DNA of 8,229 bases from Desulfobacterales bacterium (GTDB taxonomy: Bacteria; Desulfobacterota; Desulfobacteria; Desulfobacterales; Desulfobacteraceae): positions 1 to 8,229 of the forward strand of contig JAKSBB010000264.1 of NCBI GenBank assembly GCA_022361315.1, written 5' to 3'. The position numbers and the translations under genes were made by a program. How positions within the stretch are numbered: the first letter of the stretch is position 1; every line of letters starts with the position of its first letter. Below are positions 6,150 to 8,229 of the stretch, piece after piece. A model generated the notes under the pieces. It did not search any database and was not told the DNA's origin. It saw only the letters and a program-made list of their open reading frames with translations.

Positions 6150-7670
6150 TTATTTGGAGATCTCTTTTACCACGATCCAGCGGTCCGGACGGGGGGAGAA
6201 CTTCAGGTTGGCATTTTTCAGCATGGCATAGACGTCCTGCTGGTAGTGCAGGGGAATCCAGGCCACGTCTTCAACGGATTTTTTATTGACGGCCTGGAGG
6301 GCTTTTTCACGTTCTGCCCGGTCCAGGATAGCGGCAGAAGACGCAATACCTTTATCCAGCTCGGGGTCGGAGTACATGGCACCGTTATAAATGCCCATGC
6401 CCTTGTCTTTGTCCACGGTGTGGAGCAACATCTGGGCGGAGCGGCCGAAGTCATAGGAACCGTCCATCCAGCCGATCAGGTAGAAGGCATGTTTATTGTC
6501 CGCAAGCTCGTCAAAGAAAATGGATTTGGGTTTCACATCCAGGGTGACATTGAGTCCGATCTTGGCCAGGTATTTGGCCACGGCTTCGCAGATCTGCTTA
6601 TCGTTGATGTAACGGTCGTTGGGACCGGCGATGGTGATGTCAAACCCATTGGGGTAACCGGCTTCTGCCAGCAGTTTTTTGGCGCCCTCAGGATCATATG
6701 GCAGACGGGTCAGGGAAGGCTCATAGCCGATGGTGGCCACGTCGGGCACCTGGGCGGCCGGGGTGGCCTGGCCGCGCATAACGGTTTTAACGATCTCGTC
6801 TTCGTTGATGGCCATGGCAATGGCTTTACGGACACGGACATCGGCGTAGGGGGTGCCTTCCTTGTTGCCAAGGTCCATATAGATGCAGCGACGGGCCGGA
6901 CGGGAAACCAGTTCAATGAACGGGGTCTTTTTAATCCGGTCGATCATGGGAACGGGCACGCCGGAAAGGATGTCTGCCTGGCGGGCGGCAATGGCCGCGA
7001 ACCGGGTGGCACCTTCGGTGATGGGTTTGATCTCTACACTTTTAAACTGGGGCGCACCTTCCCAGTAATCGGCATTGGCTTCCATGCGGACGTAAGAACC
7101 TTTTACCCACTCGACAAACTTGTAGGCACCGGTACCGATGGGACGGGTGTTGTAGTCACCGGAATCCCGGTCGACGGAGGACTCTTTGTCCACGATGAAG
7201 TTCTGGTGCATGGTTTCTGCAAACCAGGGTACAGGCTTCACTGTTTTAAAAATAACGGTGTAATCGTCCGGGGTCTCAATGGATGCAATGGAATTGGCAA
7301 TATTGAGGAACTTGGAAAACTTGGGGTCTTTCATCCGTTCGAAGGTGAACTTCACGTCGGCGGCGTTAAAGGCGTTGCCGTTGTGAAATTTCACACCCTT
7401 GCGAAGGTTAAACTTCCAGGTCAGGGCATCCAGACGGGCCCAGTCGGTGGCCAGTGCCGGAGAGAGTTTGCCTTCGGGTGCCGGCCGCTGGAGCAGGCCG
7501 TCAAAAAAGTTGGACATGTACGACAGGTTGGCATCGGAATTGTAACTGTGGGGGTTCATGCTCTTGGGCGGTGCATCCACGGCTACGGTAAGGTCGGCCT
7601 TGGCCAGTGCCAGGGACGGCAGGGCCAGCAGCATTGCAATCACAACGCTTATCAGGGTCTTGCGGGTCAT
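6150..7670 (-). CDS. dppA: Periplasmic peptide-binding protein of ABC transporter, DppA/OppA (SBP family 5)
   Basis: The preferred product has 506 residues. The start at MTRKTLISVV is fixed by AGGAGGAG five bases upstream; an in-frame ATG 15 codons earlier would put a charged tail before the signal peptide. A Sec signal with a basic start and hydrophobic core ends at ALA (21-23), with no lipobox Cys, so a soluble periplasmic protein is expected. Family 5 signatures follow: TWKFNLRKGVKFHNG (84-98), DVKFTFERMKDP (105-116), RPIGTGAYKFVEW (176-188), YADVRVRKAIAMAIN (275-289) and YDPEGAKKLLAEAGYP (325-340). It captures the solute and delivers it to the DppB/DppC pore. In this operon it lies after the ATPase gene rather than first. 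Ligand type cannot be derived; the adjacent M20 peptidase suggests a peptide or N-acyl amino acid. Confidence 0.93.
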   Translation of the reverse strand: MTRKTLISVVIAMLLALPSLALAKADLTVAVDAPPKSMNPHSYNSDANLSYMSNFFDGLLQRPAPEGKLSPALATDWARLDALTWKFNLRKGVKFHNGNAFNAADVKFTFERMKDPKFSKFLNIANSIASIETPDDYTVIFKTVKPVPWFAETMHQNFIVDKESSVDRDSGDYNTRPIGTGAYKFVEWVKGSYVRMEANADYWEGAPQFKSVEIKPITEGATRFAAIAARQADILSGVPVPMIDRIKKTPFIELVSRPARRCIYMDLGNKEGTPYADVRVRKAIAMAINEDEIVKTVMRGQATPAAQVPDVATIGYEPSLTRLPYDPEGAKKLLAEAGYPNGFDITIAGPNDRYINDKQICEAVAKYLAKIGLNVTLDVKPKSIFFDELADNKHAFYLIGWMDGSYDFGRSAQMLLHTVDKDKGMGIYNGAMYSDPELDKGIASSAAILDRAEREKALQAVNKKSVEDVAWIPLHYQQDVYAMLKNANLKFSPRPDRWIVVKEISK

Positions 7671-7721
7671 AAAATCTCCTCCTCTTCGGTTTATTATGAT
7701 TTCGGGCAGAGGCATCAGCGC

Positions 7722-8229
7722 TTACCCGTATAAATGGCAGGCGGCCTGGTGGCCCGGTGTAAATTCCTTCATCACAGGTGCTTCCCGCTCACAGATGTCC
7801 ATCCGGTCCGGACACCGGGTATGAAACCGGCATCCCGGGGGGGGGCTGATGGGACTGGGGACATCCCCCTGTAAAATAATCCGTTCCTTTTTGCGGAAGG
7901 GATCGGGCACGGGAATGGCGGACAGCAGGGTCCGGGTGTAGGGGTGTTTCGGATCGCTGTACAATGCGGCGTAGTCGGCGGTTTCCACCACCTTGCCCAG
8001 GTACATCACCACAATCCGGTCGCAGAGGTACTCCACCACAGCCAGGTCGTGGGAAATGATGATCAGGGAAAGGTCGAACTGTTTCTTCAGCCGCTGGAGC
8101 AGGTTGATGATCTGGGCCTGGATGGAAACATCCAGGGCGGACACCGGCTCATCCCCGATGATCAGGGTGGGATCCAGGGCCAGGGCCCGGGCAATGCCGA
8201 TACGCTGGCGCTGACCGCCGGAAAACTCG
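7722..8229 (-). CDS. dppF: ABC transporter ATP-binding protein, DppF/OppF type, C-terminal part
   Basis: The gene enters from the right edge; 168 codons are visible, without the Walker A region. The visible part starts at the ABC signature ([15 protein letters not shown]), then Walker B with the catalytic Glu ([12 protein letters not shown]), followed by the D-loop and the switch His ([11 protein letters not shown]). After the nucleotide-binding domain comes the oligopeptide-type extension: [16 protein letters not shown], then a region with four cysteines spaced CX5CX6CX17C (GCRFHTRC...). The sequence [11 protein letters not shown] is typical of DppF/OppF subunits. It would power import together with a DppD-like partner probably encoded just outside the window. 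The stop codon is 51 bp before the binding-protein gene, so they are surely co-transcribed. The choice of F over D subunit is the less certain part. Confidence 0.92.
   Translation of the reverse strand, partial: EFSGGQRQRIGIARALALDPTLIIGDEPVSALDVSIQAQIINLLQRLKKQFDLSLIIISHDLAVVEYLCDRIVVMYLGKVVETADYAALYSDPKHPYTRTLLSAIPVPDPFRKKERIILQGDVPSPISPPPGCRFHTRCPDRMDICEREAPVMKEFTPGHQAACHLYG

Noticed and set aside
7671..7715. Upstream ATG for the binding protein (521 residues)
   Set aside because: It would add a charged 15-residue tail before an otherwise standard signal peptide and would ignore the AGGAGGAG site placed for the later ATG.
5871..7733. 620-codon open frame on the plus strand
   Set aside because: It lies antisense to the clear binding-protein and dppB genes, is unusually rich in Gly, His and Val with no domain I recognise, and has no convincing start site. 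It is a shadow of the GC-biased codons on the other strand.

Overview
The window comes from a Gram-negative bacterium. It encodes a periplasmic solute-binding protein with a cleavable Sec signal and the start of an outer-membrane efflux lipoprotein. The moderately GC-rich sequence, strong AGGAGG-type ribosome binding sites and gene mix would suit a Desulfobacterota-like proteobacterium, but that placement is a guess. Every gene I can support lies on the minus strand, so transcription runs from high to low coordinates. Most of the window is ordinary accessory metabolism and transport; I see no CRISPR array, insertion sequence, tRNA, rRNA or phage gene.

Right part (8229 to 3025): a dipeptide/oligopeptide (Dpp/Opp-type) ABC importer operon. 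In transcription order it holds a DppF-like ATPase (its N-terminal part lies outside the window), a periplasmic binding protein, a DppB-like permease, a DppC-like permease and a cytoplasmic M20 metallopeptidase of the carboxypeptidase G2 type. The genes are tightly packed. A strong hairpin lies between the binding-protein and dppB genes, where such operons often adjust the ratio of binding protein to permease. The likely logic is import of a peptide or N-acyl amino acid followed by hydrolysis in the cytoplasm.

Middle (2965 to 929): a small 72-residue protein of unknown function has its own sigma70-type promoter inside a long imperfect palindrome. After it comes a 466-residue pyruvoyl-type decarboxylase of the phosphatidylserine-decarboxylase superfamily. 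By its motifs this enzyme belongs to the soluble PsiD-like (L-tryptophan decarboxylase-like) branch rather than to true membrane phosphatidylserine decarboxylases. It ends in a clear rho-independent terminator.

Left part (914 to 1): a TetR-family repressor gene and, 66 bp behind it, the beginning of a NodT/OprM-type outer-membrane efflux lipoprotein gene. A near-consensus promoter precedes tetR. A palindrome overlaps its -10 element, and a 14/16 matching copy lies just before the efflux gene. This looks like an autoregulated, drug- or metabolite-responsive tripartite efflux operon that continues beyond the left edge.

The most interesting points are the PsiD-like decarboxylase with an Asn where the family's second active-site His is expected, the paired TetR operators, the palindrome-embedded promoter of the small unknown gene, and the possible alternative hairpins in the decarboxylase leader.
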